Below, piece by piece: positions 8,865 to 17,528 of a stretch of 64,000 nucleotides of DNA. Each line of letters opens with the position of its first letter. The stretch's first letter is position 1. The stretch lies in NCBI GenBank assembly GCA_045564915.1, contig JBJLGL010000009.1, positions 1 through 64,000 of the forward strand, in the 5' to 3' direction. A model generated the notes under the pieces. It had not been told where the DNA came from. It ran no database searches and worked only from the letters and a program-made list of their open reading frames with translations. The translations under genes were made by a program, and so were the position numbers. The DNA is from JAQWRV01 sp045564915. GTDB taxonomy: Bacteria; Pseudomonadota; Alphaproteobacteria; Rhodospirillales; Rhodospirillaceae.

Positions 8865-9008
8865 AAGATCTAAACCCAGAAAATTCTGCTTATCTATTGT
8901 GTAAGACCACAGATCACAGCAGCAAGAGAGATAAGCGCATAATATGTTCCAAACAAGAATTTCCTATTATGAATCAAACCAGCCCCATAGTGCATGTAGA
9001 ATTTTGTA

Positions 9009-10523
9009 TCAGCCTGCTATTGCAGCATCACTAGTCAACGGGGTTAATGTGCGGGATAAGACTGAGTCTATAGCTTGAAAGAAAGCTTCAACAATGGGGA
9101 CCTTGTATTTACCAACGGGCAGCCCATTGTAGATGATCTCAGTCCCTTCAATTTCAAAAGTCCGTGTGTACGGCACTGTCCAGTCACTATAGTCGACGGG
9201 GTCATAGAGATTGAATTGGGAAAATCCTTCAAAATTATACATTGCATGATTAAACATGGTGTCTGTGTTCTCGGCAAAGAATTCGATAGGAAGATTAATC
9301 ACGTAATCATAGTTTTCACTGACACCATCCCAAAAAGCTTTGTTAGTAGAAAGAATCTTACCATCGGGATTATTTATTGGGTCCGCAAAATGATCCTGTG
9401 ACTGCACAACTTGGGTTCGACCGAAGTCATACTGTCCCACCACGCTCTTCATGAGTTCCACAATAGGATCAATATATGCAGGCGCTAACTCAATCCAGGC
9501 CTCGTTGGGCACAAGATCCCATGCCATACCGTGCACTGAAACCACTACCTTAACGTCGGACCCTTTAGGTAACTGATTGAGGCGGTCGCGCAACATGTCG
9601 GCATATGTTTCATGGATACGAGGAAAGTCTGCAAGATTTTGAGTAATTATTACTTTGATATTCCTATTATTAGCCTTTTCCCATTGATGAATGTAATGCA
9701 TAGCGTGTTTGATAGAGCCGTTGAACTCTTCATGGTGGGAATATATAGGGCGGGGTGTGGCTAGAACTATGGTCTCGGCACCCGCATCTAGCAATTCAAA
9801 CATTGCCGTTCGGGCCATGTGAAAATTTTCTGCTGTAACCCAGCGAAAGGGAATATCACCGTACTTCGCATGAAGCATTTTCATGGTGGCATCCGCAATA
9901 GCCCAATTTCCTGCCTCGTGCGGCACCTTCCCATTCATGAACCCCTTACCTTTGCCATAATAAAAGACGCGTGCTTTGTTTATAAGCTTCTGTGCTGGGC
10001 CAGCCATGCCAGCCTTTCGCCCGGCGTAGAGAAAGTGGCCATTGGAGAGATGCTGCGTTGGACTGGGATCAACCCAGACGACCTCACCATTGTAGTACCT
10101 TTCAATCCATGGTGTTCCATCTAGATCCATCGTAGATCCATAGGCATCAACTAGTTCGGTTGGTTCAAAGGCCTCGAACTCGTAAAACTTTTCTGTATCA
10201 AGTAAAATAACCCCGGGGTCTGCCATCGCTCGGGTGCGAAACGGCCATGGAATGTACTGAGCCGACTTGAATGAGAGATTATAAAAGTCAGCCATGCGAA
10301 AATCTTCCGGCATAATTAGGCCCGACATAAAGATTGCCACCTCACCTTCCGGTGTCATGGCTAATTCACTAGATAGCTGCTCTTTATATGTTAGAAAATA
10401 ATTAGGCTCTACAAGCTGCGGTGGAGTGCTGTTCATATATTTGAACCCACCGTAACCACCTGCTACAGCCACGACTGACAGAACAGCTATAGAGATCACG
10501 GTCCTCTTGAGCCATCTCCTCAT
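9009..10523 (-). CDS. Membrane-anchored ferrochelatase-like protein
   Basis: The 504-residue protein has a basic N-terminus (MRRWLKR) and one hydrophobic segment (about 8-24), so the bulk should be periplasmic. Three stretches recall the chelatase fold of ferrochelatase: TIVLATPRPIYSHHEEFNGS (251-270, like LPLYPQYS), VVVSVHGMAW (326-335, like FSAHGLP, conserved His331), and LPIEFFAENTDT (411-422, like the PIxFxSEHIET signature with the His replaced by Asn). No PPIX-specific residues can be assigned, and the protein is about 1.5 times the usual ferrochelatase length. ATG 10523 is preferred because the longer start (10619) overlaps the ABC gene and AGAGGG precedes 10523. It could be a metal chelatase or a metal-binding relative. 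The fold call is by motif only. Confidence 0.5.
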   Translation of the reverse strand: MRRWLKRTVISIAVLSVVAVAGGYGGFKYMNSTPPQLVEPNYFLTYKEQLSSELAMTPEGEVAIFMSGLIMPEDFRMADFYNLSFKSAQYIPWPFRTRAMADPGVILLDTEKFYEFEAFEPTELVDAYGSTMDLDGTPWIERYYNGEVVWVDPSPTQHLSNGHFLYAGRKAGMAGPAQKLINKARVFYYGKGKGFMNGKVPHEAGNWAIADATMKMLHAKYGDIPFRWVTAENFHMARTAMFELLDAGAETIVLATPRPIYSHHEEFNGSIKHAMHYIHQWEKANNRNIKVIITQNLADFPRIHETYADMLRDRLNQLPKGSDVKVVVSVHGMAWDLVPNEAWIELAPAYIDPIVELMKSVVGQYDFGRTQVVQSQDHFADPINNPDGKILSTNKAFWDGVSENYDYVINLPIEFFAENTDTMFNHAMYNFEGFSQFNLYDPVDYSDWTVPYTRTFEIEGTEIIYNGLPVGKYKVPIVEAFFQAIDSVLSRTLTPLTSDAAIAG

Positions 10524-10551
10524 ATTTGTGCCCTCTAAATAAAATAGACTC

Positions 10552-11253
10552 TTAGTGCATATGTTCCAGATAGATCCGCTCGATATCTGCGTGGGATACC
10601 TCACCGGTTGAAAGCTCACGTATCAGATGCCCTTCGCGCATAATGCCTATACGTGTGCCGGTTTCCTTAGCTCGAAATAGATCATGGGTTGCCATTAAGA
10701 TAGCGGCTCCTTCAGACTGTAGTTGCTTCAAGAGTTCTGAGAACTCATTGGAAGCCTTTGGATCTAAGCCTGAAGTTGGCTCATCCAAAAGCAAAGCTTT
10801 AGCTTGCTTGGCAAAGGCAATCGCAACCCCCACCTTTTGTCTCATACCCTTTGAGTATGTACCTATACGTCGGTCTGCCGCTTCCGCCTGGAGGCCACAC
10901 CGAATAAGAAAATCTCTCAAATCTTTCTCTGTATATTCGTCGTGGCCGCCGAGGCGAGCAAAGTACTCAATGTTTTCTAGTCCAGTAAGATTTGGATAGA
11001 GCATGACCTGCTCAGGAATATAGGCCAAAAACCTTTTCGTTCCGAGCGGGTCTTTGGACACGTCAATGCCATTTACTTCGGCAGAACCCCCTGTGGGGCT
11101 AATAAAATTAAGGAACAGATTTATGGTAGTGGTTTTGCCCGCACCATTGGCTCCCAGAAGGCAGTATATATCACCGCTATCGATTTTAAGATTAAGGCCT
11201 TTCAAGGCGTCATGTTCGCCATACGATTTTTTTAGGTTTACGGCTTCCAACAC
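10552..11253 (-). CDS. ABC transporter ATP-binding protein (CcmA/NatA type)
   Basis: The 233-residue ATPase has Walker A GANGAGKTT (34-42), Q-loop region YIPEQVMLYPNLTG, signature YSKGMRQKVG, Walker B ALLLDEPTSGLDP and the switch His in ATHD. This is the single-domain ATPase type used by ABC-2 exporters and Nos/Ccm-like systems. It starts 91 bases after the MscS stop on the same strand and is followed after 28 bases by the ferrochelatase-like gene. No ABC-2 permease is found on either side, so it either works with a permease elsewhere or energises something unusual with its neighbour. Confidence 0.9.
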   Translation of the reverse strand: MLEAVNLKKSYGEHDALKGLNLKIDSGDIYCLLGANGAGKTTTINLFLNFISPTGGSAEVNGIDVSKDPLGTKRFLAYIPEQVMLYPNLTGLENIEYFARLGGHDEYTEKDLRDFLIRCGLQAEAADRRIGTYSKGMRQKVGVAIAFAKQAKALLLDEPTSGLDPKASNEFSELLKQLQSEGAAILMATHDLFRAKETGTRIGIMREGHLIRELSTGEVSHADIERIYLEHMH

Positions 11254-11344
11254 GTTGTGGCTCCTCCTAACGAAAAGTGATAATTTTGTGAACAGTCTAT
11301 AATACCTGGGAATTTCCTAACCATAGGCATTGTAATCAATACTT

Positions 11345-12496
11345 CTAGGATGATTCTGGAAGCGGGGGAATATAGGCTTCGGGGGCCTCTCCCGGTATAT
11401 GCTGCACGTAGATAGACCGGCTCGGAAAAGCAAACCCCACACCCGCGCCTTCAACAATCTCTTTCACGCGATAAGCTAAGGCTTCCTTTATTAATAGCCA
11501 CTCACCCCAGTCGGTGGTCTTGGTAAAACAATAAAGCAGTATATCTATTGAGGAGTCGCTAAAGCGATCTATGCGAACGAATGTTGAAACATCGGACGGC
11601 GAAGCAAATGCACCATCTTTCAACACGTAGAGTTCAATCTCATCTCTAATTGTTCGCAGCTGCTCAAGAGTAGCTGTATATTCAATGCCTATCATCCACT
11701 TAATTCTGCGATGGGTCATGGCACTAAAATTCGTCACAGCATTATCCGAAAGCTTCGCGTTTGGTACATGCACTGGAGCTTTGTCAAAGCGCCGTATAAG
11801 CGTAGACCGAAACCCAATTGTCTCTACGGTTCCCTCCACCAAGCCCTCCACCAATATCCAGTCACCAACACGCATTCGCTTTTCTGCAATAACTAATATT
11901 CCAGCAATCAGATTCTTGAACAGATCTTGCGCGCCGAGGGCCACTGCCACACCGAACAATCCAAGGCCTGCTAAAATAGGGGCAACCTTGATACCCCATA
12001 CTTCTAGAACTGCTGCAGCACCGATAAAAACGGTAGCGATGTGAAGAAATCCCACTAGCCAATCAATCATTTCCTTAGTCAACATTTCTTCCAGATGTGA
12101 AAAGGTCGAGCTGATTGGCCCACACATTTGATAAAGCCCCCAGAAAAGATCAAAGATAACAAGTGTGCGGATGATCTGGCCCCCGATCCCAGCATATTGT
12201 TCATTAAGATTGAGATATTCCAAAGCAATGAACAAACCGAGTATCACTGGCATTAAGCGAACAGGGCCATTGAGAGAGTCTAATAGAGAATCATCAACAG
12301 TTGTATTCGTACGACCAGCTAAACGCTGCAAGAAACTCAAAACAAAACGCGTAAAAAGACCCCGGAGGATAAGAAAGACAAACAATATAACCAAAGCCGT
12401 TAAGATGCGCCCAAAGTCTATGCCAGCAACGCCGGTCCCCCAGACGTCAAGAACCAGTGCCACAAATTCACTGACGTATTGCATCAAAAGATCCAT
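11345..12496 (-). CDS. MscS-family mechanosensitive ion channel
   Basis: The 383-residue protein has several hydrophobic N-terminal helices. The pore-lining helix and beta domain appear as ILAGLGLFGVAVALGAQDLF, followed by GILVIAEKRMRVGDWILVEG, VETIGFRSTLIRRFDKAPVH and VPNAKLSDNAVTNFS, all hallmarks of MscS/YbdG-like channels. It is an inner-membrane channel releasing solutes on osmotic downshift; extra N-terminal helices place it with the larger YbdG/YnaI-like forms. It is divergent from the small gene at 12647. Confidence 0.9.
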   Translation of the reverse strand: MDLLMQYVSEFVALVLDVWGTGVAGIDFGRILTALVILFVFLILRGLFTRFVLSFLQRLAGRTNTTVDDSLLDSLNGPVRLMPVILGLFIALEYLNLNEQYAGIGGQIIRTLVIFDLFWGLYQMCGPISSTFSHLEEMLTKEMIDWLVGFLHIATVFIGAAAVLEVWGIKVAPILAGLGLFGVAVALGAQDLFKNLIAGILVIAEKRMRVGDWILVEGLVEGTVETIGFRSTLIRRFDKAPVHVPNAKLSDNAVTNFSAMTHRRIKWMIGIEYTATLEQLRTIRDEIELYVLKDGAFASPSDVSTFVRIDRFSDSSIDILLYCFTKTTDWGEWLLIKEALAYRVKEIVEGAGVGFAFPSRSIYVQHIPGEAPEAYIPPLPESS

Positions 12497-12646
12497 AGTT
12501 TACACCTTTAGTTTAAGTTTTGAGCATACCTGGTCTTAATCCTTTGCTCGTATTAAATCAAAGATACATGAAAGCAGACCATGTAGAGAAGTATGCTAAA
12601 CTCGATGGGCTTCATTTTGACGCCATACTCAGATCCGGACTTAAAT

Positions 12647-12964
12647 ATGCCTTCAAAACACAACACCAAGAAAACTTCGGGTAATAAAGCCAGCAGCCAC
12701 ACTACAGGCCAAAAGTCGATGGAAAAAGAGGCCGCCGCGTGGGCCAATGATACTGTCGCTAAGATGGAAGCCTGCCATTCTGCAGAAAGCCTCAATGATC
12801 AGGTAATTGCGCCCTTTATTCAGGCTTTAGTCTCTGTCTGCGATGCAAGGGGATACGTCTTTAATATTTATGGCAACCACTGCAATATAGCTATCACGCC
12901 TGAAACTCATTCGGAATCTTTGTACCGTTTGATAGATGCCTATATGGATGAAGCTAATCTTTAG
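12647..12964 (+). CDS. Hypothetical protein
   Basis: The 105-residue protein is not recognised. The first 30 residues are Lys/Ser/Thr-rich and probably disordered; the rest (EKEAAAWANDTVAKMEACHS to AYMDEANL) looks like a small alpha/beta domain. ATG 12647 is preferred over the ATG at 12593 because the extra 18 residues are in the promoter region divergent from mscS and look non-coding, but neither start has a good ribosome site. No partner is suggested by the neighbours. Confidence 0.5.
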   Translation: MPSKHNTKKTSGNKASSHTTGQKSMEKEAAAWANDTVAKMEACHSAESLNDQVIAPFIQALVSVCDARGYVFNIYGNHCNIAITPETHSESLYRLIDAYMDEANL

Positions 12965-13059
12965 ACCAGCCCAGGCATTTAGATGAGAACTTTATTTAGT
13001 ATCTTCCCCCAGACTTCAAATCACTCTAGAGACTATCGCCACATTCATTGGAGTAAGAC

Positions 13060-14061
13060 ATTATTCCCGCTCTCGAAAAACAAAGCTTAGCGCCACGCCC
13101 AAAACCTGCGGCATACCGCCAGCTATATCCGGCGATAGAGCCCTATAGAAATGGCTTCTTGCGCGTAGATAAAAGGCACCTCCTATATTGGGAGGAAAGC
13201 GGTAATAAGGCCGGGACGCCAGTCTTGTTTCTTCATGGTGGACCTGGCGCTGGAACTTCACCCACATACCGACGGTTTTTTGACCCATCAAGCTACCGAA
13301 TTGTTATGGTCGACCAGCGTGGTGCCGGACAATCAACACCGGAAGCTGAACTCCAGGACAATACAACACAACACCTTGTTGCGGATCTGGAACGTTTGCG
13401 GGATCACTTAAGAATAGAACGATGGATCATATTTGGTGGCTCTTGGGGTTCAACCCTAGCCCTCGCTTACGGCCAAGCCCATCCGGACCAATGTATCGCA
13501 TTCATATTGAGAGGAATCTTCTTGTTTTCCGACTCGGAGGTCGATTGGTTTCTCTACGGTATGGCAAGGGTATTCCCAGAGGCTTGGCGTAGATTTTCAG
13601 ACCATATCCCCTCAGAAAAGCGCCACGATTTGCTTGCAGCCTATTACGATCGTCTTGTTGACCCCAGTCCAGACATCCACAAACCTGCTGCCGCTGCGTG
13701 GTGTGCATATGAAAATGCCTGCTCCAGGCTTTTGCCATCTAAAGCCCGTACAATCAGCAAGAATAGCTACTATCACGGCGCGCTAGCTATGGCCCGGATC
13801 GAAGCTCATTACATGATTCGAAAGGGATTTCTAACTCCGGACCAGCTCTTGAGGGGCGCCGCTAAGCTCTACAATCACCCAGCCATTATTGTGCAAGGCC
13901 GCTATGATATGGTCTGTCCTATCGAAACTGCTGACAAAGTTGCTCATGCATGGAGTGGGCTAGAGTATGTTGTAGTGCCGGATGCTGGGCACTCATCCAT
14001 GGAACCGGGAATTAGATCAGCCCTTATCAAAGCTACAGACAAGTTCCGTAAACTCCGCTAA
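13060..14061 (+). CDS. pip: Proline iminopeptidase (alpha/beta hydrolase), probable ATT start
   Basis: It removes N-terminal proline from peptides in the cytoplasm. Visible family markers are HGGPGAG (oxyanion), DQRGAGQSTP, nucleophile elbow GGSWGS and a late PDAGHSS with the catalytic His. The conserved N-terminal LYPAIEPYRNGFLRV lies upstream of the first canonical start codon in frame (TTG 13159), and no ATG, GTG or TTG occurs between the stop at 13054 and 13159. An ATT at 13060 sits 6 bases after GGAG (13050-13053), giving a 333-residue protein. I therefore place the start at ATT 13060; the alternatives are a damaged start or a shorter protein from TTG 13159. Confidence 0.85.
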   Translation: MIPALEKQSLAPRPKPAAYRQLYPAIEPYRNGFLRVDKRHLLYWEESGNKAGTPVLFLHGGPGAGTSPTYRRFFDPSSYRIVMVDQRGAGQSTPEAELQDNTTQHLVADLERLRDHLRIERWIIFGGSWGSTLALAYGQAHPDQCIAFILRGIFLFSDSEVDWFLYGMARVFPEAWRRFSDHIPSEKRHDLLAAYYDRLVDPSPDIHKPAAAAWCAYENACSRLLPSKARTISKNSYYHGALAMARIEAHYMIRKGFLTPDQLLRGAAKLYNHPAIIVQGRYDMVCPIETADKVAHAWSGLEYVVVPDAGHSSMEPGIRSALIKATDKFRKLR

Positions 14062-14120
14062 CAGAACTGCAAACTTGTTTAGATCCAGCTTTTCAATCAA
14101 CTTGTGGCATTCCAATCCCG

Positions 14121-15284
14121 TTAAGTAGGTTTCTGCACTCCATGCACAAACCAGTCCCCGGCCCCCATTGGTCTTGGCTGATAACCCACAAATTGGCAGT
14201 CCTTAGGATAACCCTTTTCCGTCATAATTAGTTTTAGATCAGAATCCGCAAAACCCATCCAAAATGGTTCACCATTGTTTTTGATCTGCCAATCATTCAG
14301 CACCTGATCAACTAGGTCCTGATAACCAGGCTGAGTAGTTACATCTAAGTGGTAGGCAATTCCACCGGGTTTAAGGACACGCCAAATCTCGGCAATGGAA
14401 TCTCTTAAAATTTGCGGTGTTGTTTCGTGACCCCAAATGGTTGAAACAACCATATCGAAGCTCTCATCCTCAAAATCCATCGCCGCTGTGCTCATCTGCG
14501 AGAAATGAATGCCCACCCCTTCATTTTCAGCGCGGGCATGGCCCCAACGTAACAAACCAGCGGCAACGTCTATGCCATGCACCTCTGCTTCAGGATAATA
14601 TGCGGGGTATGTTAATGTATTCAGACCAGTCCCACAGCCAATGTCGAGAATATGCTTTGGCTTCTGCGGCCCAAACTTCTCCTCAAGTGCCTGAATCAGG
14701 AAACTGGCAGCAGAGTGCCCCAAACCTGCTTTGTGGCCACGGCCCTTGCCCGCTCCATACATCATTCCACCGCCGGTATAACGAGCCCCTGATAGAATGT
14801 CGTAGTCTACTCCATCCCTCTCCAAACAGAACCCACCGGGCTGTCTATGGATTTCAACCCGTGCAATGTTTGATGGCAGGTCCAAGTGGGGATTGAGTTT
14901 CAATGAACCCTTCTTGTTTTTATTTACGCCAACAGCCACATCTACTGCCAAAGCTTCTAGACGAGGCAGGTCGTGGTCCAAGGTTTCATCGATACAATTC
15001 CACATCATATCCTGTCCAATCCACGTTAGCGCCTCCCACGACTGGAAAATGTGCTCTTTATAAAGTTCCTTCTTAACGGCTACACGGTGATCACGGTTTA
15101 GGTCGTCAAGTGGCTGACCAAGGTCTGACTCTAATGTTGGAGCAATCTCCTTTGAAAAGTAGTCATGAATGTCACCCTGTAATTCAAAGTTTACTTTTTT
15201 CTTGAATTGGACGATGAACGCTTGACGAGACCTCTCGTCCTGTATTGGGTGCAGCATCATTTCACGATCAAGGCTATTGGCCAT
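14121..15284 (-). CDS. SAM-dependent methyltransferase
   Basis: The 387-residue protein has a long N-terminal region (about 215 residues, mostly helical, no motif recognised) followed by a class I methyltransferase domain: motif I ILDIGCGTGLNTLTYP, the acidic loop EVHGIDVAAG, motif II region FEDESFDMVVSTIWGHE and post-motif WRVLKPGGIAYHLDV. Substrate unknown. The ATG at 15284 is preceded by GAGG. It stands alone on the minus strand, convergent with pip and divergent from the DUF1007 gene. Confidence 0.82.
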   Translation of the reverse strand: MANSLDREMMLHPIQDERSRQAFIVQFKKKVNFELQGDIHDYFSKEIAPTLESDLGQPLDDLNRDHRVAVKKELYKEHIFQSWEALTWIGQDMMWNCIDETLDHDLPRLEALAVDVAVGVNKNKKGSLKLNPHLDLPSNIARVEIHRQPGGFCLERDGVDYDILSGARYTGGGMMYGAGKGRGHKAGLGHSAASFLIQALEEKFGPQKPKHILDIGCGTGLNTLTYPAYYPEAEVHGIDVAAGLLRWGHARAENEGVGIHFSQMSTAAMDFEDESFDMVVSTIWGHETTPQILRDSIAEIWRVLKPGGIAYHLDVTTQPGYQDLVDQVLNDWQIKNNGEPFWMGFADSDLKLIMTEKGYPKDCQFVGYQPRPMGAGDWFVHGVQKPT

Positions 15285-15490
15285 GGCAGGGCGCCTCTCT
15301 TAAACTTGGTTTTATCTTCTGGTCTACTATTTAAGTAGATAATAGCCTTATCAAACTTTACTAGGCCTCTTGCAATGCCTTTCAACTCTATTCACCGCCG
15401 GGCGAACGGCCTAATTTATAATCCAAAAGTACTCAAAAAGGTATAGGCCAGCCTCTTGAGGCTTTCCCTTCTGAATACTACTTTGGATAC

Positions 15491-16093
15491 ATGTGTAGAT
15501 TATTCATTATTATACTCTCCATGTTAATAGCTCTAGGTGTGATACCTGCAGCCGCCCATCCGCATGTATGGGTAACTGGCAAAGCCTCTTTTAAGATTGA
15601 AGATACAAAGCTGACCCGTATTGGAATGCGTTGGCAATTCGATGCATTTTTCAGTCAAGTTCTAGGGGCTGACTTCGACATCAACTCTGATGGAACCTTC
15701 GATTCTGAAGAAACACAGGCAATGAAGGATCAGGTATTTACTAGCCTCAAAGATTTTGACTATTTCACTCACTTAAGGATTAAATCGTCAGCGACTGAGC
15801 AGACTTTTTCCGAGGTAGATAACTTTTCTATCAGTGATGATAGGGGCGAAATGGTGTTCGCCTTTGAACTGGTCTTGAATGATCCAATTGACCCCACCAA
15901 AGAAACTGTGGGTTTAAGTTTGTATGATCCATCCATCTATGTGGATCTAATCTTGGACGGTGAGGAACCCGTAACCCTTGCCGGTGCAGAAGACTTGGGA
16001 TGTGACTTGGAATATCGCCAAGGCAATGAGGTTAACAGCCAGTCTTATTTTATTACGCCCCAGGAAGTCTGGCTGAGCTGCAGTGCCAGCTAG
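15491..16093 (+). CDS. DUF1007 family periplasmic protein
   Basis: The 200-residue protein has a signal peptide (MCRLFIIILSMLIALGVIPAAA) directly followed by HPHVWV, the conserved start of mature DUF1007 proteins, then MRWQFDAFFSQVL and an acidic EF-hand-like DINSDGTFDSEE. The family is usually encoded beside NicO-type metal permeases, and the His pair at the mature N-terminus suggests metal handling. Here it converges with the NicO gene, with only 22 bases between the stops, so the pair is kept together but on opposite strands. The exact role is unknown. Confidence 0.85.
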   Translation: MCRLFIIILSMLIALGVIPAAAHPHVWVTGKASFKIEDTKLTRIGMRWQFDAFFSQVLGADFDINSDGTFDSEETQAMKDQVFTSLKDFDYFTHLRIKSSATEQTFSEVDNFSISDDRGEMVFAFELVLNDPIDPTKETVGLSLYDPSIYVDLILDGEEPVTLAGAEDLGCDLEYRQGNEVNSQSYFITPQEVWLSCSAS

Positions 16094-16115
16094 ATTATTA
16101 GTAGGCCGGCGGCCA

Positions 16116-17255
16116 TCAAGTAAATAACCCTGTGCGCTCTAGCGCTCCACCAAATAAAAGTGCCCCCAAAATAGCGACTGCAAGTGATCCCAAGACCGAT
16201 AGAGAGCGAGCTAATAAGGCACGGATGGGGGTTGTTTTATTGGGGTCCCTTCCAGCCACAGACTGACGCAATACAATCGCCCCTATCCCTAGCACAGAAA
16301 TGGTAATGGCCACTCCTGCCGCTATCATTAATGCTGCAATAATGCCGAGCAAAAAAACGCTATTCGCCGCAGCAAACAGAAGCACAAGAATTGATCCAGT
16401 GCATGGCCTTACCCCCGAAATCATACCAATAGCAATAAGCTCGCCTTGAGGGCCCAACCAATGCCTAGCCCTGCTTGCTAACCAGGTTTCTCTGGCATTC
16501 GGATCAGGGCCATGGCTATGTCCGTGGTGATCGTGTTGCTCGTTGTCTTCATCTTCAGCACTATTGTGATGACTGCGTGCGGTCTTTGAAGTAAGTGCAC
16601 CGTATAGCATGTAGAGACCAATACACAGAATAAGACCGTAACTAGCTAACTCTAATAGATTAGTCCGATCCATAATTTCAAGATTGCTGCCGCCTAATGC
16701 CATAGCCAATATGGTAACCATTAGAATGGCGACGACAGCCTGGGTAAGCGCAATGATACCACCCATGACAATGCCATTTCGTAACGGCGCTTCACGGGCT
16801 GTAAAATAAGAGGCAACAATCATTTTGCCATGACCAGGACCAGCAGCGTGAAGCACGCCGTAGATAAAGCTGGCGAAGATCACCGTCACTGCAGCAGTCA
16901 TGCCGCCCTGCTGACTCGCATCTCGCAGTTGTCGGGCTAGGTAATTATTGATCTCCCTCTGCCACTTGGCTACTTGGCGAAATATTGACCGCAGCGGTCC
17001 CGGCATAACGAAGAGGGATTCTGGTGTCGTATTAGATGCAACATCTCGTTTGCCAAACGGGCTAGCTCCAATCGGTTCCGCAGTGACCTCTTCTTGCTCC
17101 TCTCGGCCGACGCTAAAGGGGTTGGACTTAGCTTGAACCAGCCCTGGGCTCGCAAGCATCGCGACCCAACTAACACAAATTACCAGCATGAACAGTAGCC
17201 CTGGATAAACCCTGCACATGCGGTTTAAGAATTCACGCGGCCAAACAACATCCAT
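16116..17255 (-). CDS. NicO/RcnA-family nickel-cobalt transporter
   Basis: The 379-residue membrane protein has an N-terminal hydrophobic leader (about 15-42), an extracytoplasmic stretch of about 80 residues, then six or so helices. The signature HAAGPGHGKMIVASYF and the later SGVRPCTGSILVLLFAAANS are characteristic of NicO/RcnA proteins, and the cytoplasmic loop QHDHHGHSHGPDPN is a His-rich metal-binding loop. Probable Ni/Co (or Zn) transport across the inner membrane; RcnA-like members export. The adjacent convergent DUF1007 gene supports the assignment. ATG 17219 is an alternative start. Confidence 0.88.
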   Translation of the reverse strand: MDVVWPREFLNRMCRVYPGLLFMLVICVSWVAMLASPGLVQAKSNPFSVGREEQEEVTAEPIGASPFGKRDVASNTTPESLFVMPGPLRSIFRQVAKWQREINNYLARQLRDASQQGGMTAAVTVIFASFIYGVLHAAGPGHGKMIVASYFTAREAPLRNGIVMGGIIALTQAVVAILMVTILAMALGGSNLEIMDRTNLLELASYGLILCIGLYMLYGALTSKTARSHHNSAEDEDNEQHDHHGHSHGPDPNARETWLASRARHWLGPQGELIAIGMISGVRPCTGSILVLLFAAANSVFLLGIIAALMIAAGVAITISVLGIGAIVLRQSVAGRDPNKTTPIRALLARSLSVLGSLAVAILGALLFGGALERTGLFT

Positions 17256-17350
17256 GAATTTTATACTACCTATTACGTGGGGGCCCTGTGAAGGTGTTCT
17301 GTCGACCCCGGTTACCCTAGCTACTAACGCAAAGATGACCCAGAACGGCT

Positions 17351-17362
17351 CTTTAGCTAAAG
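17351..17362. promoter_or_regulatory. Candidate operator palindromes upstream of RND genes
   Basis: CTTTAGCTAAAG is a perfect 12-base palindrome in the 273-base gap between the divergent NicO and RND genes. A second, shorter inverted repeat, GTTAC-5-GTAAC, lies at 17403-17417. Either could bind a TetR- or MarR-type repressor, but no such gene is adjacent. No promoter hexamers are convincing. Confidence 0.3.
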
Positions 17363-17528
17363 CTTTCCTATAAGTGGAGCCTAATACCGCAAAAAAGATG
17401 CTGTTACTATTTGTAACGCCGTTTCCTTGGCAAATTTTCGCGTTTCAAGGTATAAGCTGGTTAAACCTTTGATTTTTAAATCTGCTTTTTGACTTTTGTA
17501 CTCTTGGAATTATGTCCGGGAATTCTAT

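Noticed and set aside
15459..15478. AGCCTCTTGAGGCT before the DUF1007 gene as a terminator
   Set aside because: Only a 4-base stem is possible with a reasonable loop, and the following pyrimidine tract is not a T-run.
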